Under the pieces are notes generated by a model. That model had not been told where the DNA came from. It was given only the letters and a program-made list of their open reading frames with translations, and ran no database searches. 64,000 bases of DNA from Kitasatospora sp. SolWspMP-SS2h (GTDB taxonomy: Bacteria > Actinomycetota > Actinomycetes > Streptomycetales > Streptomycetaceae), in contig NZ_QLLT01000019.1 of NCBI RefSeq assembly GCF_003259315.1, positions 62,001 through 126,000 of the forward strand, in the 5' to 3' direction. Of the stretch, positions 26,483-35,223 are shown piece by piece. The position numbers were made by a program, and so were the translations under genes. The number at the start of each line of letters is the position of its first letter. Within the stretch, counting starts at the first letter, position 1.

Positions 26483-28023
26483 GCGCGCCGGAGGACCCGG
26501 CGCTGCTGCGGCTCGCCGACGGCGTGCTCCAACCCGGCTTCGACGGTCTGACCGCCCCCGACTGGATCCGCCGCCGCCTGGCCGACGGGCTCGGCTCCGT
26601 CCTGCTGTTCGGCCGCAACTTCGGGCCCCCGCCCGGCGGTCGCGGGCAGGCCGCCGCCCTGGTCGGGCAACTGCGCGCCGAGCACCCGGACGTGCTGGTC
26701 GCCGTCGACGAGGAGGGCGGCGACGTCACCCGGCTGGAGTGGGCGTCCGGCTCCTCCTCGCCCGGCAACCTGGCGCTGGGCACCGTCGACGACGAGCAGC
26801 TGACCCGGGCGGTCGCCCGCTCGATCGGCCGCGACCTGGCCGCGCTCGGCATCGACCTGGACTACGCGCCGGACGCCGACGTCAACTCCGACCCGCGCAA
26901 CCCGGTGATCGGCGTGCGCTCCTTCGGCGCCGACCCGGCGCTGGTGGCCCGGCACACCGCCGCCTGGGTGCGCGGCCTCCAGGAGGGCGGCACCGCCGCC
27001 TGCGCCAAGCACTTCCCCGGGCACGGCGACACGGTCGTCGACTCCCACCTCGGCCTGCCCACCGTCACCGCGGACCTCGCCGAGCTGGAACGCGTCGCCC
27101 TGCCGCCGTTCCGGGCCGCGACGGCGGCCGGGGCGCGGGCCGTGATGACCGCCCACCTCCTGCTGCCCGCCCTCGACCCGGAGCACCCGGCGACGGTCAG
27201 CCCGCGCATCCTCACCGGCCTGCTCCGCCACCGGCTCGGCTTCGACGGGCTGGTGGTGACCGACGCCGTCGAGATGCGGGCGGTCGCCGACCGCTACGGC
27301 CACGCCGGGGCGGCGGTGCGGGCGCTGACGGCCGGCGCCGACCTGGTCTGCCTGGGCGACCGCGGCTCGGCCGACGCCTACGACGCGCTGCGCACCGCCG
27401 TCGCGCGGGCGGTCCGCACCGGGGACCTGCCCGAGGAGCGCCTGGCCGAGGCCGCCGCCCGGGTCGCGGGCTTCGCCCGCTGGACCCGCGACCTGCGGGC
27501 CGCCGCCCGAGGGGGGACGGCGGGCGGCCCCGAGCGGGAAGGACGCCCGGAACCGGGCCTGCTCGCGGCCCGCCGCGCCCTGGCGGTGGCCCGGCCCACC
27601 GGCGTCCCGCCGCAGGGCGGGGGCGGGCCCTGTGTCGCCGAGTTCCGGCCGACGCCGACCATCGCGGTGGGCACGGTCACCGCCTGGGGCCTGGCGGAGC
27701 CGCTGGCCGCGCTCCTGCCGGGCACCGAGGTGCGGCAGGTGGGCCAGGAGGAGGCGGAGGACGACCCGGCCGGGACGGTGGCCCGGCTCTGCGCCGCGGC
27801 CGAAGGCCGTCCGCTGGTGCTGGTGGTGCGGAACGCGCACCGGCACGCCTGGGCGGACGCGGCGGTCACCGCCCTGCTGGTCCGGCGGCCGGACGCCGTG
27901 GTGGTCGAGTTCGGCCTGCCGCAGTCGCCGCCCCGGGGCGGACTCCACCTGGCGCCGCACGGCGCGGCACGGGTGTGCGCCGAGGCCGCGGCGGAGGCGG
28001 TGGCCGCGCACCTGGGCCGCTGA
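26479..28023 (+). CDS. nagZ: Beta-N-acetylglucosaminidase, GH3
   Basis: Predicted 514-residue GH3 enzyme that removes non-reducing GlcNAc from GlcNAc-MurNAc(-peptide) fragments. The barrel shows VAVDEEGGDVTRLEW, YAPDADVNSDPRNPVIGVRS, the catalytic loop KHFPGHGDT (about 177-185, His/Asp general acid-base pair specific to NagZ-type enzymes), and VVTDAVEMRAVA with the nucleophile Asp near 261. A second alpha/beta domain continues to the C-terminus, longer than in E. coli NagZ and more like the two-domain Bacillus enzyme. No signal peptide, hence cytosolic. GTG at 26479, overlapping the PLP enzyme stop. A strong hairpin follows the stop. Confidence 0.93.
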   Translation: MSAPEDPALLRLADGVLQPGFDGLTAPDWIRRRLADGLGSVLLFGRNFGPPPGGRGQAAALVGQLRAEHPDVLVAVDEEGGDVTRLEWASGSSSPGNLALGTVDDEQLTRAVARSIGRDLAALGIDLDYAPDADVNSDPRNPVIGVRSFGADPALVARHTAAWVRGLQEGGTAACAKHFPGHGDTVVDSHLGLPTVTADLAELERVALPPFRAATAAGARAVMTAHLLLPALDPEHPATVSPRILTGLLRHRLGFDGLVVTDAVEMRAVADRYGHAGAAVRALTAGADLVCLGDRGSADAYDALRTAVARAVRTGDLPEERLAEAAARVAGFARWTRDLRAAARGGTAGGPEREGRPEPGLLAARRALAVARPTGVPPQGGGGPCVAEFRPTPTIAVGTVTAWGLAEPLAALLPGTEVRQVGQEEAEDDPAGTVARLCAAAEGRPLVLVVRNAHRHAWADAAVTALLVRRPDAVVVEFGLPQSPPRGGLHLAPHGAARVCAEAAAEAVAAHLGR

Positions 28024-28037
28024 CGGAGGTCGGAAAA

Positions 28038-28079
28038 CGACGGCTGTGCCGGGCCGGGGGTGAATCGGCACAGCCGTCG
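28038..28079 (+). terminator. Terminator of the GNAT-PLP-nagZ operon
   Basis: A perfect 14-bp stem, CGACGGCTGTGCCG (28038-28051) with CGGCACAGCCGTCG (28066-28079), and a 14-base loop, begins 14 bases after the nagZ stop. Confidence 0.85.
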
Positions 28080-28345
28080 CGCGGCACCGGACCAGTGCGC
28101 CCCGCCGTGGTGCTTCCACCGTCGGGCGTGCCGCCGAACCTGCCGGTTCACCAGCGGATAAGAGAACTGACGGATCGTCAGAAGTGGTATTTTCCGGCGC
28201 CCTTGACCGCTGACGGGCGTGTTTCGCCGAGGGAAATTTTTTGCCGTGAGGCTTGCTCCGGAGGTCAATTTCCGCACTACTGTTCCCCGGGCCGGTGCAC
28301 ACCCCTCCCCGGCCCGGCCCCCCCGCATCCTCCGCAGGAGCAGCC
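28080..28345 (+). promoter_or_regulatory. Upstream region of the GH25 lysozyme with TetR-like palindrome
   Basis: This non-coding region carries a perfect 15-bp palindrome, CTGACGGATCGTCAG (28167-28181), of the kind bound by TetR-family repressors. TTGACC at 28203 could be a -35 box. The stretch 28220-28280 is less GC-rich than its surroundings (a run of six T). AGGAG at 28336-28340 is the ribosome site of the lysozyme gene. No tetR gene lies in the window. Confidence 0.5.
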
Positions 28346-29737
28346 ATGCCGCGCAGCGCGCCGTCGTTCCTGAACCACCGACCGGCCGTCCTGGCCGCCG
28401 CCCTCCTCCTCCCGCCGGCCGCCGCCGCCCTGGGTGCCCCCACCGCCGCGACGGCCGCACCCCCGGCCGCACCCCCGGCCGCCGCGGCGGGCGCACCCGC
28501 ACCGATCACCCACCCCGACGCCGACCACCTGGGCTCCACCCTCCCCGGCCGCCCCGCCGCCGGCACGACCGCCCGCCCGTCCGGCACCGACTCCCTCCGG
28601 GCCCTCACCGTCCAGCCGTCCGGGGGGCCCGCCGCCGCGCTGCCCGCCGCCGCGCTGCCCGCCGCCGCGCTGCCCGCCGGCGCCGAACCGCTCGGCATCG
28701 ACGTGGCCGCGTACGAGCCGAACGTCGACTGGGCCGCCACCGCGGCCGCCGGGGCCTCCTTCGCCTACGTCAAGGCCACCGAGGGCACCGGCTACACCAG
28801 CCCCACCTTCTCCTCCCAGTACAACGGCTCGGCGGCGGCCGGACTCCTGCGCGGCGCCTACCACTTCGCCCTGCCGGACCGCTCCGGCGGCAAGGCGCAG
28901 GCCGACTTCCTCGTCGACCACGGCGGCACCTGGAGCGCCGACGGCACGACCCTGCCGCCCCTGCTGGACATCGAGTACAACCCGTACGGCGCCACCTGCT
29001 TCGGGCTGAGCACCTCGGCGATGACCGCCTGGATCCTGGACTTCGGCACCGAGGTCAAGGCCCGCACCGGCCGCTACCCGAGCCTGTACACCACCACCGA
29101 CTGGTGGCGCACCTGCACCGGCGACTCCGCCGCCGCGGCCGCCTACCCGCTGTTCGTCGCCAACTACACCGGCAGCGCCGCCCCCGCCCCCCACGGCTGG
29201 ACCGGGCAGCAGATCTGGCAGTACGCCGACGCCGGCGTCCTCCCGGGCGACCAGGACGTCTTCAACGGCACCGCGGCCGAACTCCGGGCCTTCGCCCTCG
29301 GCACCGGCACCGCCACCCCGCCCGCGCCCGCCGCCACCGCCTGGCCGCTCACCCAGCAGGGCGACAGCGGCACCCGGGTCGGCATCCTCCAGCACCTGCT
29401 GAACGCGCACGGCGCCGCCCTCACGGTGGACGGCCGGTTCGGCCCCGGCACCCGCAGCGCGGTCCTCTCGTACCAGAACGCCGCCGGGCTCGGGGCGGAC
29501 GGCGCCGTCGGGTCCGCCACCTGGCAGTCCCTCACCGGCACGCTCCTCCAGGGCGCCTCCGGCAGCGCCGTCAAGGCCGCCCAGGTCGGACTGAACGCGC
29601 ACGGCGCCGCGCTCACCGTGGACGGCCAGTTCGGCCCCGGCACCCGCAGCGCCGCACAGACCTACCAGACCGCCCAGGGCCTGCCCGCCGACGGCGGCGT
29701 GCTCAAGCCCACCTGGCTGGCACTGGTCGCCTCCTGA
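28346..29737 (+). CDS. Secreted GH25 lysozyme with two peptidoglycan-binding domains
   Basis: Predicted 463-residue exported muramidase. The signal peptide is MPRSAPSFLNHRP plus an Ala/Leu core. A low-complexity linker follows, including a thrice-repeated AALP unit near residue 93-108. The GH25 barrel begins at GIDVAAYEPNVDW (about 115, Asp) and has AYVKATEGTGYTSP, GAYHFALP and LLDIEYNPY (about 206, the DxE catalytic pair), then IWQYAD. Two PG_binding_1 repeats end the protein, each with ALTVDGRFGPGTRSA or its near copy (about 335-397 and 405-460). It cleaves the MurNAc-GlcNAc bond outside the cell. Start chosen by AGGAG five bases upstream. Confidence 0.93.
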   Translation: MPRSAPSFLNHRPAVLAAALLLPPAAAALGAPTAATAAPPAAPPAAAAGAPAPITHPDADHLGSTLPGRPAAGTTARPSGTDSLRALTVQPSGGPAAALPAAALPAAALPAGAEPLGIDVAAYEPNVDWAATAAAGASFAYVKATEGTGYTSPTFSSQYNGSAAAGLLRGAYHFALPDRSGGKAQADFLVDHGGTWSADGTTLPPLLDIEYNPYGATCFGLSTSAMTAWILDFGTEVKARTGRYPSLYTTTDWWRTCTGDSAAAAAYPLFVANYTGSAAPAPHGWTGQQIWQYADAGVLPGDQDVFNGTAAELRAFALGTGTATPPAPAATAWPLTQQGDSGTRVGILQHLLNAHGAALTVDGRFGPGTRSAVLSYQNAAGLGADGAVGSATWQSLTGTLLQGASGSAVKAAQVGLNAHGAALTVDGQFGPGTRSAAQTYQTAQGLPADGGVLKPTWLALVAS

Positions 29738-29793
29738 CAGCACCCCGCCCCGGCCCCCCACCTCCGCCCCCCACCGAGAGGCAGGAACCCACG

Positions 29794-30771
29794 TTGCGCA
29801 CCACCCGCCCCCCGCTGCGCCCCACCCCGGCGCGCCTCGCCGCCGCCCTGCTGGCCGCTCTACTGACCCTCCTGGGGACCGCGCTGCCCGCCCACGCGGC
29901 CGCCCCCGCCTGGCCGGTGCTCGCCCAGGGCGCCGGCGGCAACGACGTCGCCAGCCTGCAGTTCCTGCTGCGCCAGCGCGGCCAGACCCTGGTCGCCGGC
30001 GGCTACTTCGACGCGCAGACCAAGAGCGCCGTCGTCGCCTTCCAGAGCGCCAACGGCCTGACCGCCGACGGCGTCGTGGGCGCCAACACCTGGGCCAAGC
30101 TGGTCGTCACCGTCTCGCCCGGCGACACCCAGGACAACGCCGTCCGGGCCGTGCAGTTCCAGCTCCAGGAGATCGGCTACGACGTGCCCACCGACGGCGT
30201 GTTCGCCGGAGCCACCACCACCGCCGTCAACGACTTCAAGGCCGGTCGGCAGCTCACCGGCGGCAGCACCGTCGGCCTCACCACCTGGCAGTACCTGCTC
30301 GGCGCGCCCGCCGGCAGCGGTGGCGTCCACGGCGGCTACGCCTTCGTGGTGCCCAAGGGCGCCGTCTCCGGCGGCCGCGACGGCATCCTCCAGCCGCACC
30401 ACGACTACCCGGCCGACGACATCCCGGTCGTCGAGTGGACCGACGCCTTCGCCGTCACCTCCGGCACCGCCCGCCAGAACGGCGGGGTGGACGACGCCTG
30501 CGGCTACGGCCTGGCCATCGACGGCGACGACGGCGTCACCTACCAGTACTGCCACCTCAACAGCCGCCTGATCGCCACCGGCACCCGCGTGACGCCCGGC
30601 CAACTCGTCGCCTACACGGGCAACACCGGCAACACCACCGGCCCGCACCTGCACTTCGGCATCTTCCGCGGCGGCGTCTCGGTCTGCCCGCAGCAGCTGC
30701 TCGCCGCCCTCTGGGACGGCACCGCCCCGCCGTCCCCGCAGTCGCTGCCGACCACCGGCTGCTCCTACTGA
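29794..30771 (+). CDS. Secreted M23 metallopeptidase with two peptidoglycan-binding domains
   Basis: Predicted 325-residue exported endopeptidase. The TTG at 29794 is chosen because AGGAA sits seven bases upstream and it opens a good signal peptide (RPTPARLAAALLAALLTLLG, then ALPAHA). Two PG_binding_1 domains (about 40-105 and 110-170) come first. The C-terminal lysostaphin-type domain has the zinc ligands HHDYPADD (about 201-208) and GPHLHFG (about 282-288), with YQYCHLNS between. M23 enzymes cut peptide crosslinks. Domain order is binding modules before catalysis, the reverse of the lysozyme upstream. Confidence 0.92.
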   Translation: MRTTRPPLRPTPARLAAALLAALLTLLGTALPAHAAAPAWPVLAQGAGGNDVASLQFLLRQRGQTLVAGGYFDAQTKSAVVAFQSANGLTADGVVGANTWAKLVVTVSPGDTQDNAVRAVQFQLQEIGYDVPTDGVFAGATTTAVNDFKAGRQLTGGSTVGLTTWQYLLGAPAGSGGVHGGYAFVVPKGAVSGGRDGILQPHHDYPADDIPVVEWTDAFAVTSGTARQNGGVDDACGYGLAIDGDDGVTYQYCHLNSRLIATGTRVTPGQLVAYTGNTGNTTGPHLHFGIFRGGVSVCPQQLLAALWDGTAPPSPQSLPTTGCSY

Positions 30772-30777
30772 CCCGAC

Positions 30778-30812
30778 GCCCCGCCCGCCCCGCTCCCCGG
30801 GGCGGGCGGGGC
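30778..30812 (+). terminator. Strong hairpin after the M23 gene
   Basis: GCCCCGCCCGCCCCG (30778-30792) pairs perfectly with CGGGGCGGGCGGGGC (30798-30812) around a five-base loop. It starts seven bases after the stop and probably ends or attenuates the GH25-M23 transcript. Confidence 0.8.
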
Positions 30813-30887
30813 CCGGTCCCGCGGCCATCTCCGCCGCCCCGCCGCCCCTGCCCCGCCCGGCTCCGCCCCGACGAACAGGAAACCCGC

Positions 30888-32483
30888 ATGCGCCTCCTCC
30901 CGCGCCGCCTCGCCCGGCCGGTGGCCGCCGCCCTGGCCGCCGCGCTGCTGGCCGTGGCCGCCCCCGGCGGCAGCGCGCCGCCCGCGTCCGCCGCCGCTTC
31001 CTCCGCGCTCACCGCCGACCTCGACCGGCTGCTGGCCGACCCGCGCCTGGCCGGCGCGACGGCCGCCGTGAAGGTGGTGGACACCGAGAGCGGCGAAGTC
31101 CTGTACGCGCACGACTCGCAGCACCTGGTGCTGCCCGCCTCCACCATGAAGCTGGTCACCTCCGCCGCCGCCCTGGACGCCCTCGGCACCGGCTACCGCT
31201 TCGGCACGGACGTCCTGGCCACCGGCCGCAGCGACGCGGGCGTCCTGCGCGGCGACCTCGTCCTGCGCGGCGGCGGCGACCCCAGCCTGCTGCCCCAGGA
31301 CCTCGACGCGCTGGCCCGGCAGGTCGCCGACAGCGGCGTGCGCCTGGTGACCGGCTCGCTCGGCTACGACGCCTCCCGCTACGACGACGTGCCGCTGGGC
31401 AGCGGCTGGGCCTGGGACGACGAGCCGTACTACTACAGCCCGCAGATCTCCGCGCTGACCCTCGCCGGCGACACCGACTACGACATGGGCACCCTCCAGG
31501 TGACCCTCACCCCGGGCGAACCCGGCAGGCCCGCCGCCGTACGGGTCGTCCCCGCCGACACCGGCGTGAGGATCACCGGCAGCGTCACCACCGGCCCGGC
31601 CGGAAGCGGCTACAGCGCCGACGTCACCCGCCGCCACGGCACCGGCGAGATCGTGCTCTCCGGCAGCCTGCCCGCCGACAACGGCCCCGACGACGAATGG
31701 GTCACCGTCGACGACCCGGCCGGGGCCACCGCCCACGCCTTCGCCGCCGCGCTGGCCCGGCACGGCGTGCGCGTCCTGGGCCTGCCGGGCCGCGACCCGG
31801 TCGCCACCACCACCCCCGCGGGCGCCCGGCAGGTCGCCCACCACGACTCGGCGCCGCTCGGCGACCTGCTGGTGCCGTTCCTCAAGCTCAGCAACAACGG
31901 CATCGCCGAACACCTGGTCAAGGAGCTGGGCCGGACCGGCTCCGGGCAGGGCAGCTGGTCCGCCGGCCTCGCCCGGATCACCGACTTCCTGCACCGCAAC
32001 GGCCTCGACACCACCCCGACCCGCCAGGCGGACGGCTCCGGCCTCTCCCGCTACGACCTGGTCACCGCCGACCGCTACACCGCGCTGCTCACCTACGCGC
32101 GCACGCAGCCCTGGTTCGCCACCTGGTACGAGGCGCTGCCGATCGCGGGCAACCCCGACCGGATGGTCGGCGGCAGCCTGGCCACCCGCATGCAGGGCAC
32201 CGCGGCGGCCGGGAACGTCCACGCCAAGACCGGCTCGATGAGCGGCGTCAACACCCTCGCCGGGTACGTCACTTCGCCCGAGGGCCGCAAGCTCGCCTTC
32301 GCCGTCCTGGTCAACGACTTCGTCGCGCCCAGCCCCCGCCCGGTCATCGACCAGATCGCGGTCCGGCTCGCGACGGGCCCCGCCCCGGCCGCACAGCTAC
32401 GCGCCCAGGTCGAACGCGGCAGCACCGGGCAGCCGGACGAACCCGCCCCGCCGCAGCGCGTGCACGGCCGCACCTGGGACTGA
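30888..32483 (+). CDS. dacB: D-alanyl-D-alanine carboxypeptidase/endopeptidase, PBP4 (S13) type
   Basis: Predicted 531-residue exported penicillin-binding protein. A Sec signal (RRLARPVAAALAAALLAV, then PASAAA) leads to the mature enzyme. Active-site motifs: STMK after LPA (about 85-88), LSNNG (SxN, about 334) and AKTGSMSG (KTG, about 445). The large insert between the first two motifs, typical of PBP4-type proteins, is present. It removes terminal D-Ala or opens crosslinks. AGGAAA lies before the ATG. Confidence 0.93.
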   Translation: MRLLPRRLARPVAAALAAALLAVAAPGGSAPPASAAASSALTADLDRLLADPRLAGATAAVKVVDTESGEVLYAHDSQHLVLPASTMKLVTSAAALDALGTGYRFGTDVLATGRSDAGVLRGDLVLRGGGDPSLLPQDLDALARQVADSGVRLVTGSLGYDASRYDDVPLGSGWAWDDEPYYYSPQISALTLAGDTDYDMGTLQVTLTPGEPGRPAAVRVVPADTGVRITGSVTTGPAGSGYSADVTRRHGTGEIVLSGSLPADNGPDDEWVTVDDPAGATAHAFAAALARHGVRVLGLPGRDPVATTTPAGARQVAHHDSAPLGDLLVPFLKLSNNGIAEHLVKELGRTGSGQGSWSAGLARITDFLHRNGLDTTPTRQADGSGLSRYDLVTADRYTALLTYARTQPWFATWYEALPIAGNPDRMVGGSLATRMQGTAAAGNVHAKTGSMSGVNTLAGYVTSPEGRKLAFAVLVNDFVAPSPRPVIDQIAVRLATGPAPAAQLRAQVERGSTGQPDEPAPPQRVHGRTWD

Positions 32484-32489
32484 CCGGCC

Positions 32490-32516
32490 GCGGGGGCTGG
32501 CCGCACCGGCCCCCGC
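32490..32516 (+). terminator. Hairpin between dacB and the sugar kinase gene
   Basis: GCGGGGGCTGG (32490-32500) pairs with CCGGCCCCCGC (32506-32516), 11 bp with one G-T pair. It begins six bases after the dacB stop, and only 76 bp separate the two genes, so partial read-through is likely. Confidence 0.55.
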
Positions 32517-32559
32517 TCCACCCGGACCACCCCCCCCACGGAAGACAGGGAACGCGCCG

Positions 32560-33579
32560 ATGCCCACCACCCCGACCACGTCCGTCCCGCTGGTGATCGG
32601 GGTGGACTCCGGAGGCACCGGCACCCGCTGCGCGGTCGTCGGCCTGGACGGGCGGGTACGGGCCCGCGGCCAGGGACCCGGCGGCAACCTGCGGTCCAGC
32701 CCGGACCCGGCGGGAGCGCTGCGCCAGGCGCTGGAGGACGCGCTGGGCGGCATCGACCGCCGCCGGATCGCCGCCGGTCACCTGGCGTTCGCCGGAGCCG
32801 CCGGGGAGGACGGCGGCACCTACCGCGACATGGCCACCCGGGTCTGGCGGCAGGCCCGCCTGCCCGGTGCGCCCGCCGTCGGCGACGACCTCGCCGCAGC
32901 CGTCGCCGGGGCCACCGACCGCCCGGACGCGCTGCTCCTGCTGTCCGGAACGGGGGCGGTGGCCGCCCTGTACCGCGGCGGGGCCCGGACCGCCCGGCGC
33001 GACGGCTACGGCTGGCTGCTGGGCGACGAGGGCTCCGGCGTCTGGCTCGGCCGGCAGGCCGTCGTCCTCGCGCTCGCCGCCCTGGACGGCCGCGGACCGG
33101 CGACGGCCCTGCTGGACGTCCTGCCCCGGGCGCTCGGCGTCGACACCGGCGGAGCCGACGGCACCGGCACCGCCCTGGCGCGGCGGATGGTCACCGCCGT
33201 GCACGCCGCCCCGCCCGCCGAACTCGCCCGCCTCGCCCCGCTGGTGGACGCCGTGGCCAGGAACGGGGACCGGATCGCCGACCGCGTCGTCACCGAGGGC
33301 GCCCGGCTGCTGCTGCGCACCCTCGACTCGCTCGCCGACACGGCCGGACCCGACTTCGCCGCCCTGCCCGTCGTCCTGGCCGGCGGCCTGCTCACCGGCA
33401 CCACCCTGCTCGCCGACCGGGTCACGGCCGTCCTGCGGGACCGGGGCACCGCCACCGTCCCGGCCCGGGACGGCGCGACCGGAGCGGCCGCCCTCGCCGC
33501 CCTCGCGCTGCGGTCCGGCGCGACGCCCGCCGAGGCCCGGCGGCTGCACCGGACCGTGGCGGGACTGGAACCCGCCTGA
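32560..33579 (+). CDS. N-acetylglucosamine/N-acetylmuramic acid kinase (BadF/BadG/BcrA/BcrD fold)
   Basis: Predicted 339-residue ATP-dependent sugar kinase. Fold motifs: VIGVDSGGTGTRCAVVG (phosphate 1), LAFAGAAGEDG, DDLAAAVAG, LLLSGTGAVAAL (phosphate 2), YGWLLGDEGSGVWLGR, and VVLAGGLLTGTTLLADRV (adenosine). Members phosphorylate GlcNAc, and some (MurK of Clostridium) also MurNAc. Because anmK is broken here and no other MurNAc kinase is visible in the window, this enzyme may supply MurQ with MurNAc-6-P (inference). It lies among wall hydrolase genes on the plus strand and is convergent with the GHL10 gene. Confidence 0.88.
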   Translation: MPTTPTTSVPLVIGVDSGGTGTRCAVVGLDGRVRARGQGPGGNLRSSPDPAGALRQALEDALGGIDRRRIAAGHLAFAGAAGEDGGTYRDMATRVWRQARLPGAPAVGDDLAAAVAGATDRPDALLLLSGTGAVAALYRGGARTARRDGYGWLLGDEGSGVWLGRQAVVLALAALDGRGPATALLDVLPRALGVDTGGADGTGTALARRMVTAVHAAPPAELARLAPLVDAVARNGDRIADRVVTEGARLLLRTLDSLADTAGPDFAALPVVLAGGLLTGTTLLADRVTAVLRDRGTATVPARDGATGAAALAALALRSGATPAEARRLHRTVAGLEPA

Positions 33580-33585
33580 CCGCGG

Positions 33586-35223
33586 CTACCCGGCGGCGTG
33601 CGGGGCCCGGGTGCGGACGGCGGCGCTCGGCAGGCCCTCCCGGCCGACCCGGTCGACGGCGGTCACCACGTACCAGGCGTCGCGCGCGCCCTCCGGCTCC
33701 TCGAACCGGCCGACGGCCGCCGGGACGACGGCCACCAGGTGGGCGGCGTCCAGGACCGGGTCGCGCCCCGGAGCCGCGTCGTAGCGGTAGACCGCGTACC
33801 GGAACGGCGCGGGCCGACCGCCCTCCCGGCCCCGGCCGGCCGGGCCGCCGCCGTCCCGGACGCCGATGTCCAGCCCGTCCGCGCCGCCGCGCCGGACCCG
33901 CACCCCGGGCCGTCCCGGGGCGGCGCCGCCGGCCAGCCGGGGCAGCAGCGGGACGAGCGCGGGCCGCTGCCAGTGGTCGTCCCGCAGGCGGCTGACCGCG
34001 CCGATCCGGTCGGCCCAGGTGTCCTTCGCGCTGAACAGGATGTCACCGCTGACCTGCGGCAGCGTGGCGTTCAGGTCGAGGTGCCGGGAGAGCTCGGCCG
34101 GGTCCTGCCAGGGGGCGGGCTGGGCCGGGTCGGCGACCTTGTACACGGCCTGGCCGATCCACAGCAGGGTGTCGGTGCCGGCGGTCTGGGCGGCCCACCA
34201 CGGCGCCAGCGCGCCGTAGTCGGCGACGGCCAGCCCGATGTGCCAGTACAGCTGCGGGGCGATGTAGTCCAGCCACCCCCTGGCGATCCAGCCGCGGGTG
34301 TCGGCGTGCAGGCCGTCGTAGGACTGGAACGCCCGGGTCGGGGAGCCCGCCGGGTCGCTGGTGTCGTTGCGCCAGACCCCGAACGGGCTGATGCCGAAGT
34401 GCGCCTCCGGCCGGGCCGCGCGCACCAGGTCCCGCATCTCGCGGACCATCAGGTCCACGTTGTGGCGGCGCCAGGCGTCCCGGTCCTCCCAGCCCGCGCC
34501 GTACGCGGCGAACGCGTCGTCGTCGGGGAAGTCCTGTCCGCTGACCGGATAGGGGTAGAAGTAGTCGTCGAAGTGCACCCCGTCGACGTCGTAGCGGCGC
34601 ACCGCGTCCAGCATCGCCCGCTGGGCGAACCGCCGGGCCGCCGGCACCCCCGGGTTGTAGTAGAGCTTGCCGCCGTAGGAGACGGTCCACTCCGGGTGGG
34701 TGCGGGCCGGGTGGTCGGGCACCAGCGCGGTGACGTCCGGCTGCATGGAGACCCGGTACGGGTTGAACCAGGCGTGGAAGGCCAGGCCGCGCTCGTGCGC
34801 CGCCCCGACCATGAACGCCAGCGGGTCCCAGCCCGGGTCCCGGCCCTGCACCCCGGTGATCCACTGCGACCACGGCTCGTACGGGGAGGGCCAGAACGCG
34901 TCCGCCGTCGGCCGGACCTGCACGAAGACGGCGTTCAGCCCGCGGGCGACGGCCCGGTCCAACTGTCCGAGGAAGTCGGTGCGCAGGCGCTCCGCCGGGA
35001 GGCCCGGCTCGGACGGCCAGTCGATGTTCACGACCGAGGCGATCCACACCCCGCGCAGCTGCGCCTTGGGGCCGGCCGCCACCGGGCCGGTGCCCGCGGC
35101 GTGCCCGGTGCCCGCGGCGGCCAGCAGCCCGCCGCAGGTACCGGAGGCGACGACGGCCAGCGCGGAGAGGACCGACCGCCGCGACGGGGCGGGGGAGCGG
35201 CGGGGGGAATCGGACGGCGACAT
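33586..35223 (-). CDS. Tat-exported glycosyl hydrolase-like 10 protein (DigH-like)
   Basis: Predicted 545-residue exported enzyme. A twin-arginine signal (SRRSVLSALAVVASG, then GTGHA) is clear. The GHL10/DUF187 barrel shows LRGVWIASVVNIDWPS, LNAVFVQVRPTADAF, LAFHAWFNPYRV, YDVDGVHFDDYFYPYP, HFGISPFGVWRND and LDYIAPQLYWHIG. E. coli DigH (YddW), a family member, hydrolyses denuded peptidoglycan glycans, the product of amidases; the amidase gene near 42 kb makes the same role plausible. The C-terminal about 130 residues form an extra fibronectin-like domain. GGAG precedes the ATG at 35223. Confidence 0.88.
   Translation of the reverse strand: MSPSDSPRRSPAPSRRSVLSALAVVASGTCGGLLAAAGTGHAAGTGPVAAGPKAQLRGVWIASVVNIDWPSEPGLPAERLRTDFLGQLDRAVARGLNAVFVQVRPTADAFWPSPYEPWSQWITGVQGRDPGWDPLAFMVGAAHERGLAFHAWFNPYRVSMQPDVTALVPDHPARTHPEWTVSYGGKLYYNPGVPAARRFAQRAMLDAVRRYDVDGVHFDDYFYPYPVSGQDFPDDDAFAAYGAGWEDRDAWRRHNVDLMVREMRDLVRAARPEAHFGISPFGVWRNDTSDPAGSPTRAFQSYDGLHADTRGWIARGWLDYIAPQLYWHIGLAVADYGALAPWWAAQTAGTDTLLWIGQAVYKVADPAQPAPWQDPAELSRHLDLNATLPQVSGDILFSAKDTWADRIGAVSRLRDDHWQRPALVPLLPRLAGGAAPGRPGVRVRRGGADGLDIGVRDGGGPAGRGREGGRPAPFRYAVYRYDAAPGRDPVLDAAHLVAVVPAAVGRFEEPEGARDAWYVVTAVDRVGREGLPSAAVRTRAPHAAG

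Noticed and set aside
28038-28090. GGGGTGAATCGG resembling part of a ydaO (c-di-AMP) riboswitch upstream of wall hydrolases
   Set aside because: The string is part of the loop and arm of a perfect 14-bp terminator hairpin, and the other conserved blocks of the riboswitch (for example the AGGGCGACC-like segment) are absent in the following sequence.
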